Of a DNA stretch of 64,000 nucleotides, positions 44,664 to 54,607 are shown piece after piece (within the stretch, counting starts at the first letter, position 1; each line of letters starts with the position of its first letter). Below the pieces are notes generated by a model. The model was not told the origin of the DNA. It saw nothing but the letters and a program-made list of their open reading frames with translations, and did not search any database. The translations under genes were made by a program, and so were the position numbers. The DNA is from Ruminococcus sp. YE71 (GTDB taxonomy: Bacteria > Bacillota > Clostridia > Oscillospirales > Ruminococcaceae), in NCBI RefSeq assembly GCF_900119155.1, contig NZ_FPIR01000007.1, forward strand, positions 124,001 through 188,000, written 5' to 3'.

Positions 44664-47420
44664 TCAGTCGTCCGAATCGTCGCCTGCGCTGTTTGCGTTG
44701 GCAGCCGAAGCGCCGCAGCACTTCTTGTACTTCTTGCCGCTTCCGCAGGGGCAGGGATCGTTGGGGCCGATCTTCTTGCGTCTGTGGCGAGCGGTGTAGC
44801 CCTTGTTGGAAGTAGTCTCGGAGCCTGCCACCTGACGCTTCGGAACCTGCTGGCGGATCTGGATAGTGAACAGCATTCTGACGGTATCTTCGCGGATGGA
44901 GTCAACCATTGCGTCGAACATCTCGAAGCCTTCCATACGGTATTCAACAACGGGGTTTTTCTGACCGTAGGAGCGCAGAGTGATACCTCTCTTGAGCTGA
45001 TCCATATCGTCGATGTGATCCATCCACTTCTGGTCAACGATCTTGAGCAGAACATATCTCTCGACCTCGCGGAGTCTCTCGGTACCGAGTTCCTGCTCAC
45101 GCTTTTCGTAGATCTTGTCAGCTCTCTCCTGCAACTGCTTGATGATATCCGCCTTAGATACCGCTTCAAGCTCTTCGGGAGTGTAGTTGAAGTCCGACTC
45201 GGTAGTGATGAGGTTCATCAGGTGTTCTTTAAGACCCTCAAGGTTCCAGTCGTCGTGTATCTCGTCGTCGAGCAGGTACATATTAACGCTGCCCTCAACG
45301 AACTGATTTATCATGTTCACGATGCTCTCGTGGATATCCTCACCGTCGAGAACCTGCTGTCTCTGACCGTAGATGATCTCACGCTGAGTATTCATAACAT
45401 CGTCGTAGTTCAGAACGTTCTTTCTGATGTTGAAGTTTCTGCCTTCGAGCTTCTTCTGCGAGGACTCGATGATGCCCGTGAGCATTCTCGACTGTATCGG
45501 CATATCCTCGTCAACCTTGAGGGTATCCATCATGGAAGTTACCTTGTCGCCGCCGAAGAGTCTCATCAGGTCGTCTTCGAGGGAGAGGAAGAACTGGCTC
45601 TCACCGGGGTCGCCCTGACGTCCCGCACGTCCGCGGAGCTGGTTGTCGATACGTCTGGACTCGTGACGCTCGGTACCGATTATGTACAGACCGCCTGCCT
45701 CGCGCACCTTGTCCGCCTTGTCCGCAACTTCCTTATCGAACTTATCCTTGAATTCTCTGTACTTCTTTCTTGCGTCAAGGATCTCCTGATCGTCGGTCTC
45801 GGAGAAACCTGTAGCCTCAACGATGATCTCTTCGGGAATGTCGAGCTTTCTGAGCTCCTCGGTAGCGAGGTACTCGGAGTTACCGCCCAGCAGGATATCG
45901 GTACCACGGCCCGCCATGTTGGTCGCGATGGTAACAGCGCCGTACTTACCTGCCTGAGCTACGATCTTAGCTTCCTTCTCGTGGTACTTGGCGTTCAGCA
46001 CCTGATGCTTAACGCCCTTGTTTTTCAGCAGTCTGGAGAGGTACTCCGACTTCTCGACCGAAACGGTACCTACGAGGACAGGCTGACCCTTCTTGTTGCA
46101 CTCGATTATCTGTTCGATAACGGCGTTGTACTTAGCCTTCTCGGTCTTGTAGATAACGTCCGAGTGATCCTTTCTTGCGATAGGCTTGTTGGTAGGTATC
46201 TCGATAACGTCGAGCTTGTAGATCTCTCTGAACTCGTCCTCTTCGGTGAGCGCAGTACCTGTCATACCCGACAGCTTCTTGTAAAGTCTGAAATAGTTCT
46301 GGAATGTGATGGTAGCGATGGTCTTGCTCTCGCGTGCTACCTTAACGCCTTCCTTAGCCTCGATAGCCTGATGCAGACCGTCGTTGTAGCGTCTGCCCAC
46401 CATGATACGTCCCGTGAACTCGTCAACGATGAGGACTTCGCCGTCCTTTACAACGTAGTCGGTATCTCTCTTCATGGTACCGTTAGCCTTGATAGCCTGA
46501 TTTATGTGGTGGAGAAGGGTAAGGTTGTCCGCGTCCATAAGGTTGATGACACCGAACGCCTTTTCTGCCTTCTTAACGCCGCTCTTGGTAAGGGTAGCGG
46601 TCTTAGCCTTTTCGTCGATGATGTAGTCGCCGTCGAGAAGGTCGTTATCAGCCTTGTCGTCCATTTCAACAACGGTAACGGGCTTTAAGGTCTTAGCGAA
46701 TCTGTCAGCCGCCTGATAAAGCTCGCTGGACTCCTCGCCCTGACCCGAGATGATAAGCGGAGTTCTCGCCTCATCTATGAGTATCGAGTCCACCTCGTCC
46801 ACGATAGCGAAGGCGTGAGGTCTCTGTACCTGAGCCGACTTTTCAACTTCTCTGTTGTCACGCAGATAGTCGAAACCGAACTCATTGTTGGTACCGTAAG
46901 TGATATCCGCGTTGTAAGCGATGTGCTTTTCTTCCTTGCTCATGCCCTGAAGAACACAGCCGATGGTGAGGCCGAGGAATCTGAATACCTTACCCATCTC
47001 TTCCGACTGGAACTTTGCCAGGTAGTCGTTAACGGTAACAACGTGAACGCCCTTGCCGTTCAGCGCGTTTGAATAAGCCGCAAGACACGCAACGAGCGTC
47101 TTACCTTCACCTGTTCTCATCTCGGCGATTCTGCCCTGATGCAGAACGATAGCACCGATTATCTGTACGGGGTATGCCTTCTTTCCGAGCACTCTCCATG
47201 CGCCCTCACGGCATACAGCCAGCGCATCGGGAAGAGTATCGTCGAGAGTTGTTACTCCGTCAGCCAGCTTCTCTTTCAGGATCCTGGTCTGATCTCTCAG
47301 TTCATGATCGCTCATTTTCTGATACTTCGATTCAAGCTCCAGAACCTTGTCCTTGATAGGCTCTATTCTTTTAAGCTCCTTCTTGGAGTAGTTTCCAAAC
47401 AGTGCGTCCATTAAACCCAT
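44664..47420 (-). CDS. secA: Protein translocase ATPase SecA
   Basis: A 918-residue motor of the Sec pathway, which pushes preproteins through SecYEG. Motifs: MRTGEGKTLVA (Walker A), DEVDSILIDEARTPLIISG (Walker B region), GTVSVEKSEYLS, ATNMAGRGTDILLG and RGRAGRQGDPG. The C-terminus ends with CPCGSGKKYKKCCG, the zinc-binding SecB/ribosome-contact tail. Length is slightly above the Bacillus enzyme because of this tail and inserts. A sigma-A promoter lies upstream; no other gene shares the transcript. Confidence 0.98.
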   Translation of the reverse strand: MGLMDALFGNYSKKELKRIEPIKDKVLELESKYQKMSDHELRDQTRILKEKLADGVTTLDDTLPDALAVCREGAWRVLGKKAYPVQIIGAIVLHQGRIAEMRTGEGKTLVACLAAYSNALNGKGVHVVTVNDYLAKFQSEEMGKVFRFLGLTIGCVLQGMSKEEKHIAYNADITYGTNNEFGFDYLRDNREVEKSAQVQRPHAFAIVDEVDSILIDEARTPLIISGQGEESSELYQAADRFAKTLKPVTVVEMDDKADNDLLDGDYIIDEKAKTATLTKSGVKKAEKAFGVINLMDADNLTLLHHINQAIKANGTMKRDTDYVVKDGEVLIVDEFTGRIMVGRRYNDGLHQAIEAKEGVKVARESKTIATITFQNYFRLYKKLSGMTGTALTEEDEFREIYKLDVIEIPTNKPIARKDHSDVIYKTEKAKYNAVIEQIIECNKKGQPVLVGTVSVEKSEYLSRLLKNKGVKHQVLNAKYHEKEAKIVAQAGKYGAVTIATNMAGRGTDILLGGNSEYLATEELRKLDIPEEIIVEATGFSETDDQEILDARKKYREFKDKFDKEVADKADKVREAGGLYIIGTERHESRRIDNQLRGRAGRQGDPGESQFFLSLEDDLMRLFGGDKVTSMMDTLKVDEDMPIQSRMLTGIIESSQKKLEGRNFNIRKNVLNYDDVMNTQREIIYGQRQQVLDGEDIHESIVNMINQFVEGSVNMYLLDDEIHDDWNLEGLKEHLMNLITTESDFNYTPEELEAVSKADIIKQLQERADKIYEKREQELGTERLREVERYVLLKIVDQKWMDHIDDMDQLKRGITLRSYGQKNPVVEYRMEGFEMFDAMVDSIREDTVRMLFTIQIRQQVPKRQVAGSETTSNKGYTARHRRKKIGPNDPCPCGSGKKYKKCCGASAANANSAGDDSDD

Positions 47421-47486
47421 GTCAATAATTCACCTCATCGTTTATTTGCTTTTCTTCAAAAGCGAGGATATAAAGATACATTATAT

Positions 47487-47515
47487 ATTATAACAAATAT
47501 TCATCCCTCTGTCAA
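47487..47515 (-). promoter_or_regulatory. Sigma-A promoter of secA
   Basis: On the minus strand TTGACA (47515-47510), a 17-base spacer and TATAAT (47492-47487), about 70 bases before the start codon. Confidence 0.85.
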
Positions 47516-47609
47516 GTACAAAATTTCATACAGCTCTGACAAAATGCCCAAAGAGATCTCAAAACCATTGTGAATGATAACGAAAAAGATAACAAATTAG
47601 TAATTGTTA

Positions 47610-47638
47610 TTGAAAAATTTTCTGTTTTATGTTATAAT
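47610..47638 (+). promoter_or_regulatory. Promoter of the beta-helix protein gene
   Basis: TTGAAA, 17-base spacer, TATAAT, 56 bases before the start codon. Confidence 0.75.
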
Positions 47639-47693
47639 TTAGATATAGTTAACAAAAGAAACCAACAAAATTACCAAAAGGAGAGAACAAACA

Positions 47694-48887
47694 TTGGAAA
47701 AAAACACAGTAAAAAAGATAAAAAAGACCGTGATATCGCTGTTTGCCGCCGCCGCGCTCGCCGCTTCACAGTTCGCCTGCGCAGTATCCGCGGCTGACGC
47801 CGAGTACATCTACCTGTCGGGCAAAAAGATAGCCCGCGTCAAGGAAAACGGCTCGGTCGTCCTCATAAATCAGAAAGACCCGCACCTTAACGGCAGGGCG
47901 ATAAATTATCTGCTCAATAACGACAAAAGGCTGACCCTCGTCTTTCCGCCCGAACGCATCGAGACCGACCGCGGCATGACCCTTGGCAGCAACAAGACCA
48001 TCCTCGCAACGGGCGCGACTATCTATCAGGTCAACCCCCAGAAACAGATAATCAACAACAACTGCACGAAACTCAACTACCGCTCCATCGAGAATATCTC
48101 CATCACGGGCGGCAGATGGGAGATCGCCGATAACGCAAGGATGCTCCGCGATACTTCGACCATCAGATTCAATCACGGTCAGAACATAAAGCTCAGCAAT
48201 ATGACCGTCATGACCAACTACCGCAGTCACGGTGTCGAGATAATCGCCTGCCGAAATATGACGCTCTCGGGATGCAAGGTCATCGCAGAAGGTACGCCTT
48301 CCGCTACCTGCCTCGAAGAAGCCGTTCAGATCGACCTCGCGTCAAAGGCGACCGCTCCCACCGTCGCACAGTTCGGCGAACAGTACGTTCAGGGTCAGAC
48401 CTGCTACAATATCACCGTCCAGAACTGCACGATAAAAGGCGGAAGAGGTCTCTGCTGCAACAAGACCGCTACCGAAAATAAAAGGTTCTATAACTGCTAT
48501 CACAAAAATATCGTGGTCACAGGCTGCGACATCACAGGCGTTACTTCCGAAGCCCTGTGTATGCACAACACCTACGGCGTGACAGTCAAGAATAATGTTA
48601 TCAGATCACTCGGAACCCGTCTGGACAAGACTTACTCCATAGGTCTGAACGTGGCGTCCTTCGGAAACGTCAACTGCACATCCATGCCGAATAACATCAT
48701 CGGAAACACCGTCTACGGCGGTCTGTACGGCATCTGCGTCAGGGCTCAGGAGGGAAGCACCGTCTTCGGCACCACCAACGTCAAAAACAACACCATCTAC
48801 TGCAAAAAAGGCACCAAAAACTGCAAGTACGTAAAAAACTGCCGCTCCTACACCGCGTCCGGCAACAAAGTCTACAAATGGAACTAA
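47694..48887 (+). CDS. Secreted right-handed beta-helix protein
   Basis: A 397-residue exported protein with signal peptide (about residues 1-33, ending AVSAADA). The mature part has regular rungs (NGQ/NIKLSNMTV, NITVQNCTIKGG, NIVVTGCDITG, GVTVKNNVIRS) typical of parallel beta-helix proteins such as pectate lyases and other polysaccharide lyases or hydrolases. It has no dockerin or carbohydrate-binding module. Eleven or so cysteines are spread through the helix, which is unusual for a Gram-positive exported protein. The start is TTG 47694, ten bases after AAGGAG. Enzyme activity is likely on plant or host glycans but cannot be assigned. Confidence 0.7.
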   Translation: MEKNTVKKIKKTVISLFAAAALAASQFACAVSAADAEYIYLSGKKIARVKENGSVVLINQKDPHLNGRAINYLLNNDKRLTLVFPPERIETDRGMTLGSNKTILATGATIYQVNPQKQIINNNCTKLNYRSIENISITGGRWEIADNARMLRDTSTIRFNHGQNIKLSNMTVMTNYRSHGVEIIACRNMTLSGCKVIAEGTPSATCLEEAVQIDLASKATAPTVAQFGEQYVQGQTCYNITVQNCTIKGGRGLCCNKTATENKRFYNCYHKNIVVTGCDITGVTSEALCMHNTYGVTVKNNVIRSLGTRLDKTYSIGLNVASFGNVNCTSMPNNIIGNTVYGGLYGICVRAQEGSTVFGTTNVKNNTIYCKKGTKNCKYVKNCRSYTASGNKVYKWN

Positions 48888-48925
48888 CCATGAACGAGAA
48901 GATCGCGAGATCTCCTCGTTTTTTT

Positions 48926-49311
48926 CTTGGGGGAGAACCCACGCCTTAGCTACGCACGTCCGCCTTAGCTTCGCACGGCTAAAAAAAGAGTTCTCCCCCA
49001 AACCCCCTTCCTAAAATTTTTAATATTGGTGACGTTTTGTTTGTAGGGGACGTTTGACTCTCACCGCTTATTTATGTAGGGTGAGCATATAAAATTCAGA
49101 TAGCAAAAAAGCGGAGGAAACACCCCCGCCCCAAAACAAATATTCACTCATGAAATGGTGATAGTCTATCTTCAAGACCACACCAACCGTTCAACATATT
49201 AAAAGTCTTTGGAAGGGGGTCTGGGGGAGAACCTTTCTTCTAGCCGTGCGAAGCTAAGGCGGACGTGCGTAGCTAAGGCGGACGTGCGAAGCTAAGGCGG
49301 GTTTCCCCCAG
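48926..49311. repeat. Family A palindromic repeat with 19-bp tandem repeats in both arms
   Basis: Outer GGGGGAGAACC/GGTTTCCCCC hairpins and AAATTTTTAATATTGG/ATATTAAAAGTCTTTGG arms. The left hairpin loop carries two copies of the 19-base unit (48941-48979, minus orientation) and the right loop carries three (49245-49263, 49264-49282, 49283-49301). The unit is CGTGCGAAGCTAAGGCGGA; copy two on the right has T for A at position 7. Confidence 0.8.
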
Positions 49312-49323
49312 TGAAACACCCCG

Positions 49324-50688
49324 TCACTTCCCCACGCAGAAGCGGCTGAAGACTTCGTTTACGATGTCGTCGGTTATGCGGTCGCCTGTTATTTCTGCGA
49401 GGGCGGCGGCGGCTTCGGTGATGTCGATGGTGACGACGTCGGGGGACATTCCTGTGAGGATGCCGTCTCTGGCTCTTTCGAGGCTTTCGACTGCTCTTCC
49501 GAGGCAGAAGCGCTGACGCTCGTTGACGAAGATCATGCCCTCGTCGGGGTCGAGACCGCCGAACAATTCAGCCGCCGCGGCTTCGAGTTCCTCGCGTCCC
49601 TTGCCCGTTTTGGCAGAGATACCGATAACGTAAGCCATGCCGCCGAGCAGTTCCGCGTAGCCGTTTCCTTCGGAGATGTCGGTCTTGTTGATGAGGGCGA
49701 TGACTCTGCCGCCGCAGGACTTGACTTCCTCGATGAGCAGTTTGTCCTCGTCGTCGGGGGCGGTCGAGCCGTCGAACACCGCGATTATGAGGGCGCTCTC
49801 GCCCAGTTTTTTCCTCGCAAGCTCAACGCCTATCCGCTCCACCGCGTCCTCGGTCTCGCGAAGTCCTGCGGTGTCGGTAAGTCTGAGGGTCACGTCACCG
49901 AGCCTTACGGTCTCTTCGAGCAGGTCGCGGGTCGTGCCTGCGATGTCGGTGACGATAGCCCGTTCGTAGCCCAGCAGAAGATTCATCAGCGTCGATTTGC
50001 CGACGTTGGGCTTGCCGACAATGACCGCAGGGATGCCGTTTCTGAACATCATGCCGTTGTCGTAGCCCTTGATGAGCTTTTCCGCCGCCGCGAGGCACTC
50101 ATCGACAGTCGCGGTCATGTTGTCGCCGCCGACCTCGGGCAGATCCTCGTCGGGGTAGTCAGCCCATGCGGCGAGTTCGCCGAGCAGACTTGTGAGCCGA
50201 GCCCTGACCTTGCCTATCCTGTCCGAGAGCTCGCCCGTTCGGGTAAGGTTCGCCGAGCGCAGAGTGAGCTCGCCCTGCGCCGAGATAAGTTCCATGACCG
50301 ACTCCGCCTGCGCGAGGTCGAGTTTTCCGTTAACGAAAGCCGTCCTTGTGAACTCGCCGCGCTCGGCAGGCCGTGCGCCGTTTTCGCAGCAGAGCCTGAG
50401 CACGCGTTTGGTGATGTACACGCCGCCGTGACAGCTTATCTCCGCCACGTCCTCACCCGTGTACGAATGGGGGGCGCGGAAAACGGTGAGCACGGCGTCG
50501 TCGATACGTTCGCCGCCGTCAACGACCTTACCGTAAGCGCAGGTATAACCCTTCATATCCCCGACCGCGATGCCCGAATACGGGACGAACACTTCCGAAG
50601 CGACTTTGAGCGCGTCCTCACCGCTTATCCTCACGACCGCAACAGCACCCTCGCCGAGAGCTGTTGCTACAGCACAAACTGCCTGCAT
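49324..50688 (-). CDS. mnmE: tRNA modification GTPase MnmE
   Basis: A 454-residue GTPase that works with MnmG to add the cmnm5 group to U34 of several tRNAs. N-terminal formyl-tetrahydrofolate-binding domain (TALGEGAVAVVRISG, SYTGEDVAEISCHGG), G domain with Walker A GKPNVGKSTLMN, DxxG and NKTD, and the C-terminal FSRFCVGK, with the conserved C-x-G-K. The start at ATG 50688 is supported by GGAGG six bases upstream; an in-frame start 48 bases earlier is not. It is the last gene of the origin-proximal operon. Confidence 0.96.
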   Translation of the reverse strand: MQAVCAVATALGEGAVAVVRISGEDALKVASEVFVPYSGIAVGDMKGYTCAYGKVVDGGERIDDAVLTVFRAPHSYTGEDVAEISCHGGVYITKRVLRLCCENGARPAERGEFTRTAFVNGKLDLAQAESVMELISAQGELTLRSANLTRTGELSDRIGKVRARLTSLLGELAAWADYPDEDLPEVGGDNMTATVDECLAAAEKLIKGYDNGMMFRNGIPAVIVGKPNVGKSTLMNLLLGYERAIVTDIAGTTRDLLEETVRLGDVTLRLTDTAGLRETEDAVERIGVELARKKLGESALIIAVFDGSTAPDDEDKLLIEEVKSCGGRVIALINKTDISEGNGYAELLGGMAYVIGISAKTGKGREELEAAAAELFGGLDPDEGMIFVNERQRFCLGRAVESLERARDGILTGMSPDVVTIDITEAAAALAEITGDRITDDIVNEVFSRFCVGK

Positions 50689-50778
50689 ATTGACCTCCAA
50701 AATGTTTTTTTCTTGCTGATTGTTTTGTAACCTCACTGCCCGAAAGAAAGCGAACGGACTTCTTCCGTCGCTTCCTTT

Positions 50779-51948
50779 TCAGAGGTGTGTCTGCGGCTTT
50801 TGGTGCGTTTTGGGTTCTGTTTCCTTTTTGGCTTTTTCCAATATCTCTTCTGTGCCTTCTGTCATCAGCGTTACGCCATGCTTATCCTCAAAAATTACCA
50901 CACCTATCTCAACTTCGCCGCCGACTCTCTCCCTCAGATACCTCCCGACTCTCTCTCTCAGTATCCGCATCGAATCCTCCGTCAGCCCCGCTCCGTCCAG
51001 AACATCGAGCGCCGCATCCGTCGTCACACAGCCGTCTATCGCCCTCAAAACCTCCGCGTCCGCGCCCGCCAGCGCCGCACATACCATCAGCGTCTCACGC
51101 CGACCGTCCGCTTCGTGCGAATGCGTGTTCATGATGCCGCTCCCGAGCTTTACCAGCTTGCCCAGATGCCCGATGACGCATATCCGCTCAAAACCCATCG
51201 CGGCTCCGATGTCTATCGCCTCGCCGATGAAATTCGAGCAGGTCACGCACCGACCCGCCAGACTCGGCGATCTCTCCGCGATGAACCTCTCGCTGTAGTT
51301 CCCGACCGTCAGCATCAGCGTCCTCATGCCCTCGGCTTTCCTCACGCCTGCCTCGGTGCGTATCGTCTCCACCAGCGCACGGCTGCTCATCGGCTCGACT
51401 ATCCCCGTCGTCCCGATTATCGAGATGCCGCCCACTATCCCGAGCCGCGGATTGAAGGTCTTCTTTGCGATCTTCTCCCCCTCGGGCACGCTGATGACCA
51501 CCGAAAAACCGCCCGTGTACCCGAAGGTCTCTGCCTCTTTCCTGACCGCCGCCGCGATCATCCTTCTCGGCGTCGAGTTTATCGCCGCGTTCCCCACAGG
51601 CTGATCCAGCCCGTCCTTCGTCACGCGCCCGACCCCTTCGCCGCCGTCTATCGCGACCTCGGGAGCATCCGTCATCGTCACCTCGGCAAAGACCTTGATG
51701 CCGTTGGTCACGTCGGGGTCGTCGCCGCTGTCCTTCACCACCGAACAGCTCGCGGAACTCTCGCCCACCTCAAGGTCGGTGACGGGCAGCTTCAAAGCGA
51801 TCCCCTTGGGGGTCATCAGCCCGATCTCCGTCACCCGATCACCCGACAGCAGAGCCCTGACCGCCGCCGCCGAAGCCGCCGCCGCGCACGACCCCGTAGT
51901 GTATCCGCACCGCATCTGCCGCCCGTGGTATAAAACAAACTGATCCAT
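50779..51948 (-). CDS. cbiD: Cobalt-precorrin-5B C1-methyltransferase CbiD
   Basis: A 389-residue CbiD protein of the anaerobic cobalamin pathway, which methylates C-1 during ring contraction. Landmarks: RCGYTTGSCAAAASAAAV near the start, KDSGDDPDVTNG, GEGVGRVTKDGL, GNAAINSTPRRMI, GIVGGISIIGTTGIVEPMS and GHLGKLVKLGSGIMNTHSH. It lies between mnmE and rsmG with small gaps (22 bases to rsmG), an unusual site for a corrin gene; no other cbi gene is next to it in this window. Confidence 0.95.
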   Translation of the reverse strand: MDQFVLYHGRQMRCGYTTGSCAAAASAAAVRALLSGDRVTEIGLMTPKGIALKLPVTDLEVGESSASCSVVKDSGDDPDVTNGIKVFAEVTMTDAPEVAIDGGEGVGRVTKDGLDQPVGNAAINSTPRRMIAAAVRKEAETFGYTGGFSVVISVPEGEKIAKKTFNPRLGIVGGISIIGTTGIVEPMSSRALVETIRTEAGVRKAEGMRTLMLTVGNYSERFIAERSPSLAGRCVTCSNFIGEAIDIGAAMGFERICVIGHLGKLVKLGSGIMNTHSHEADGRRETLMVCAALAGADAEVLRAIDGCVTTDAALDVLDGAGLTEDSMRILRERVGRYLRERVGGEVEIGVVIFEDKHGVTLMTEGTEEILEKAKKETEPKTHQKPQTHL

Positions 51949-51970
51949 AGCATCACCAACCGACCGAATC

Positions 51971-52690
51971 TTACTTCAGAGGATTCTTCTTCATCTGACC
52001 CGCGTTTCTCGGGAACTTCCTGTCCATCGGCTTCACCTTGCGGATGACGATCAGCACACGGCTGTCGCCGCTCGGCAGCGAATAGCTCTTCACGTCCGCC
52101 ACCTCGCCGCCGAGGATCTTCACGGCGCTCCTTGCCTCTTTCAGCTCAGCCTCGCCGTCCCTGCCCTTCAGGGCATAGAAACAACCGCCCACCTTCACGA
52201 AGGGAAGACAGTACTCGCTCAGGTCTCTGAGATTCGCGACAGCCCTCGCCGTCGCCGCGTCGAACTGTTCTCTGAGCTCGGCTTTTCTGCCTGCTTCCTC
52301 GGCACGCCCGTGGATGCACTCGGCTTCGAGACCCAGCTCGTCCGCCACCGTGTTCAGGAAGTTGATGCGCTTGTTGAGGCTGTCCAGCATGGTCAGCCTG
52401 AAGCCGCCCTGCCAGATCATCAGCGGCACCGACGGGAAACCTGCGCCCGTCCCCACGTCGATCATGTTCCCGAATCCGCCCTCCGCCAGCACGAAGGGGT
52501 ACACCGAGTCGTAAAAATGCTTCTCGGCTATCCCCTCGGGGTCGGTTATGGCGGTGAGATTTATCTTCTCGTTCCATTCAACCAGCAGGTCGGCGTATCT
52601 CTCGAAGCGGCGGTACATCTCCTCGCCGACCTCCATGCCGCCCTTTGCAAACAGCTCCGCGAACTGTTCATACCCGATAAGTCTGCTCAT
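51971..52690 (-). CDS. rsmG: 16S rRNA m7G527 methyltransferase RsmG
   Basis: A 239-residue RsmG (GidB) protein. It has a helical N-terminus, the WNEKINLTAITDPEGIAEKH segment, S-adenosylmethionine-binding loop IDVGTGAGFPSVPL, the ARAVANLRDLSEYCLPFVKVGG segment and a C-terminal RKVKPM stretch. It overlaps mnmG by four bases, the classical mnmG-rsmG arrangement near the chromosome origin. Confidence 0.95.
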   Translation of the reverse strand: MSRLIGYEQFAELFAKGGMEVGEEMYRRFERYADLLVEWNEKINLTAITDPEGIAEKHFYDSVYPFVLAEGGFGNMIDVGTGAGFPSVPLMIWQGGFRLTMLDSLNKRINFLNTVADELGLEAECIHGRAEEAGRKAELREQFDAATARAVANLRDLSEYCLPFVKVGGCFYALKGRDGEAELKEARSAVKILGGEVADVKSYSLPSGDSRVLIVIRKVKPMDRKFPRNAGQMKKNPLK

Positions 52691-54582
52691 TCCTCGTCCT
52701 CCTTGTGTCCGTAGGCACTCAGCCAGATGAGCAGAACGTTCACGTCCGCAGGGTTCACGCCCGAGATGCGGCTCGCCTGACCCACGCTCAGCGGCTTGAT
52801 CTTGTTGAGCTTTTCAGCCGCTTCGAGTCTCAGACCCTTGATCTGCGAGTAGTCGGTGTCGGGCGGCAGAGCCCTCCGCTCCAGCTTGCGCATCGCCCTG
52901 ACCTGCTGTTCCTGAATGGCGATGTAGCCCTCGTACTTGATGTTCAGCTCCGCCTGTTCGCGGACGTCCCTGGGCAGGTCGCCGCGCCCCTTGTCGAAGG
53001 GTGCGAGCCCCTCGTAGCTCAGCTGGGGACGGCGGATGAGCTGTGCCAGCTTCGTTCCCGTCGTCAGCGGCTCGGTGCCGCACTCGGCGAGGTAAACGTT
53101 CAGCTCCTCCGACGGCGCGATGTTGACCTGCTTCACGCGGTCGATCTCCTGCCCGATCAGCTTCACCTTCTCGTTCAGCCGCTCGAAACGCTCGTCGGAG
53201 ATCAGCCCGATCTTGTGTCCGACAGGGGTCAGGCGGATGTCCGCGTTGTCCTGTCTCAGCAGCAGCCTGTACTCGCTGCGGGAGGTCATCATTCGGTAGG
53301 GGTCGGAGCAGCCCTTCGTCACCAGATCGTCGATCAGCGTGCCGATGTAGCTGGAAGCGCGGTCGAGAAGCATCGGCTCACGTCCTTTGAGTTTCAGCGC
53401 CGCGTTGATGCCTGCCACAAGTCCCTGCGCCGCCGCCTCCTCGTAGCCCGAAGTGCCGTTGAACTGACCCGCGCCGTAAAGGTTCGGCACGCTCTTGAAT
53501 TCCAGCGTCGGCAGCAGATCGGTGGGGTCGCAGCAATCGTACTCGATGGCGTAGGCGTTGCGCATGATCTCGACGTGTTCGAGACCCTTTATCGTCCGCA
53601 TGAACGCCAGCTGCACTTCCTCGGGGAGCGAGCTGGACATACCCTGCACGTAGCACTCCTCGGTGTCGAGACCCATCGGCTCGATGAACAGCTGGTGGCG
53701 CGGCTTGTCCGCAAACCGCCTGATCTTGTCCTCGATGGACGGGCAGTAGCGGGGACCCACGCCCTCGATCTGTCCCGAGTACATCGCCGAGCGGTGGATG
53801 TTCTCCCCGATGACGCGGTGGGTCTCGGCGTTGGTGTAGCCCACGTAGCAGCTGATGGTGTTTTCGAGCTTTCCCTTTGTCTCGAAGGAGAAGGGCACGA
53901 TGTCCTCGTCGCCGTCCTGACGTTCCAGCTTGTCGAAGTCGATGGAGCGCCTGTGGACGCGGCAGGGTGTGCCCGTCTTGAAACGTCTGAGCCCGATGCC
54001 GAGCTCACGTATCGAATCGCTGAGGAAGTTCGCAGGCAGCGTCGAGTCGGGGCCGCTCTCGTAGTTCACATCGCCGACGAACACCTTGCCGCGGAGGTAG
54101 GTACCCCCCGCGATGATGACCGCCTTCGCCCTGTACTGCGAACCCAGCTTCGAGCGCACGCCGCAGATCTTCCCCTCGTCGGTAAGGATGTCGGTGATCT
54201 CGTCCTGTTTGAGATACAGCCCCTCGGTGTGCTCGACCACCGACTTCATGTAGGCGTGGTACTTCACCCTGTCCGACTGCACGCGCAGGCTGTGGACGGC
54301 GGGGCCTTTTCCGCGGTTGAGTATCCTCGACTGAAGGAAAGTCGCGTCGGCAGCCTTCGCCATCTCGCCGCCCAGCGCGTCGATCTCGCGGACGAGATGC
54401 CCCTTCGCGGTGCCGCCGATGGAGGGGTTGCAGGGCATATTCGCCACCGCGTCCAGCGAAATGGTAAACAGAGCCGTTTTCAGCCCGAGCCGTGCCGCCG
54501 CAAGCGCCGCCTCGCACCCTGCGTGCCCCGCCCCGATAACGGCAATATCAAATTCGGCAATATAATTATGATCTGTCTGCAT
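52687..54582 (-). CDS. mnmG: tRNA U34 carboxymethylaminomethyl synthase subunit MnmG
   Basis: A 631-residue FAD-binding enzyme (GidA) that partners MnmE. Motifs: the FAD-binding IGAGHAGCEAALAAARLG near residue 15, MPCNPSIGGTAKGHLVREIDALGG, the conserved cysteine region YCPSIEDKI, and the C-terminal region that recognises MnmE and tRNA. The length is typical. It is followed directly by rsmG. Confidence 0.97.
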   Translation of the reverse strand: MQTDHNYIAEFDIAVIGAGHAGCEAALAAARLGLKTALFTISLDAVANMPCNPSIGGTAKGHLVREIDALGGEMAKAADATFLQSRILNRGKGPAVHSLRVQSDRVKYHAYMKSVVEHTEGLYLKQDEITDILTDEGKICGVRSKLGSQYRAKAVIIAGGTYLRGKVFVGDVNYESGPDSTLPANFLSDSIRELGIGLRRFKTGTPCRVHRRSIDFDKLERQDGDEDIVPFSFETKGKLENTISCYVGYTNAETHRVIGENIHRSAMYSGQIEGVGPRYCPSIEDKIRRFADKPRHQLFIEPMGLDTEECYVQGMSSSLPEEVQLAFMRTIKGLEHVEIMRNAYAIEYDCCDPTDLLPTLEFKSVPNLYGAGQFNGTSGYEEAAAQGLVAGINAALKLKGREPMLLDRASSYIGTLIDDLVTKGCSDPYRMMTSRSEYRLLLRQDNADIRLTPVGHKIGLISDERFERLNEKVKLIGQEIDRVKQVNIAPSEELNVYLAECGTEPLTTGTKLAQLIRRPQLSYEGLAPFDKGRGDLPRDVREQAELNIKYEGYIAIQEQQVRAMRKLERRALPPDTDYSQIKGLRLEAAEKLNKIKPLSVGQASRISGVNPADVNVLLIWLSAYGHKEDEE

Positions 54583-54607
54583 AGTAACCTCAATTATAAC
54601 TGCATTT

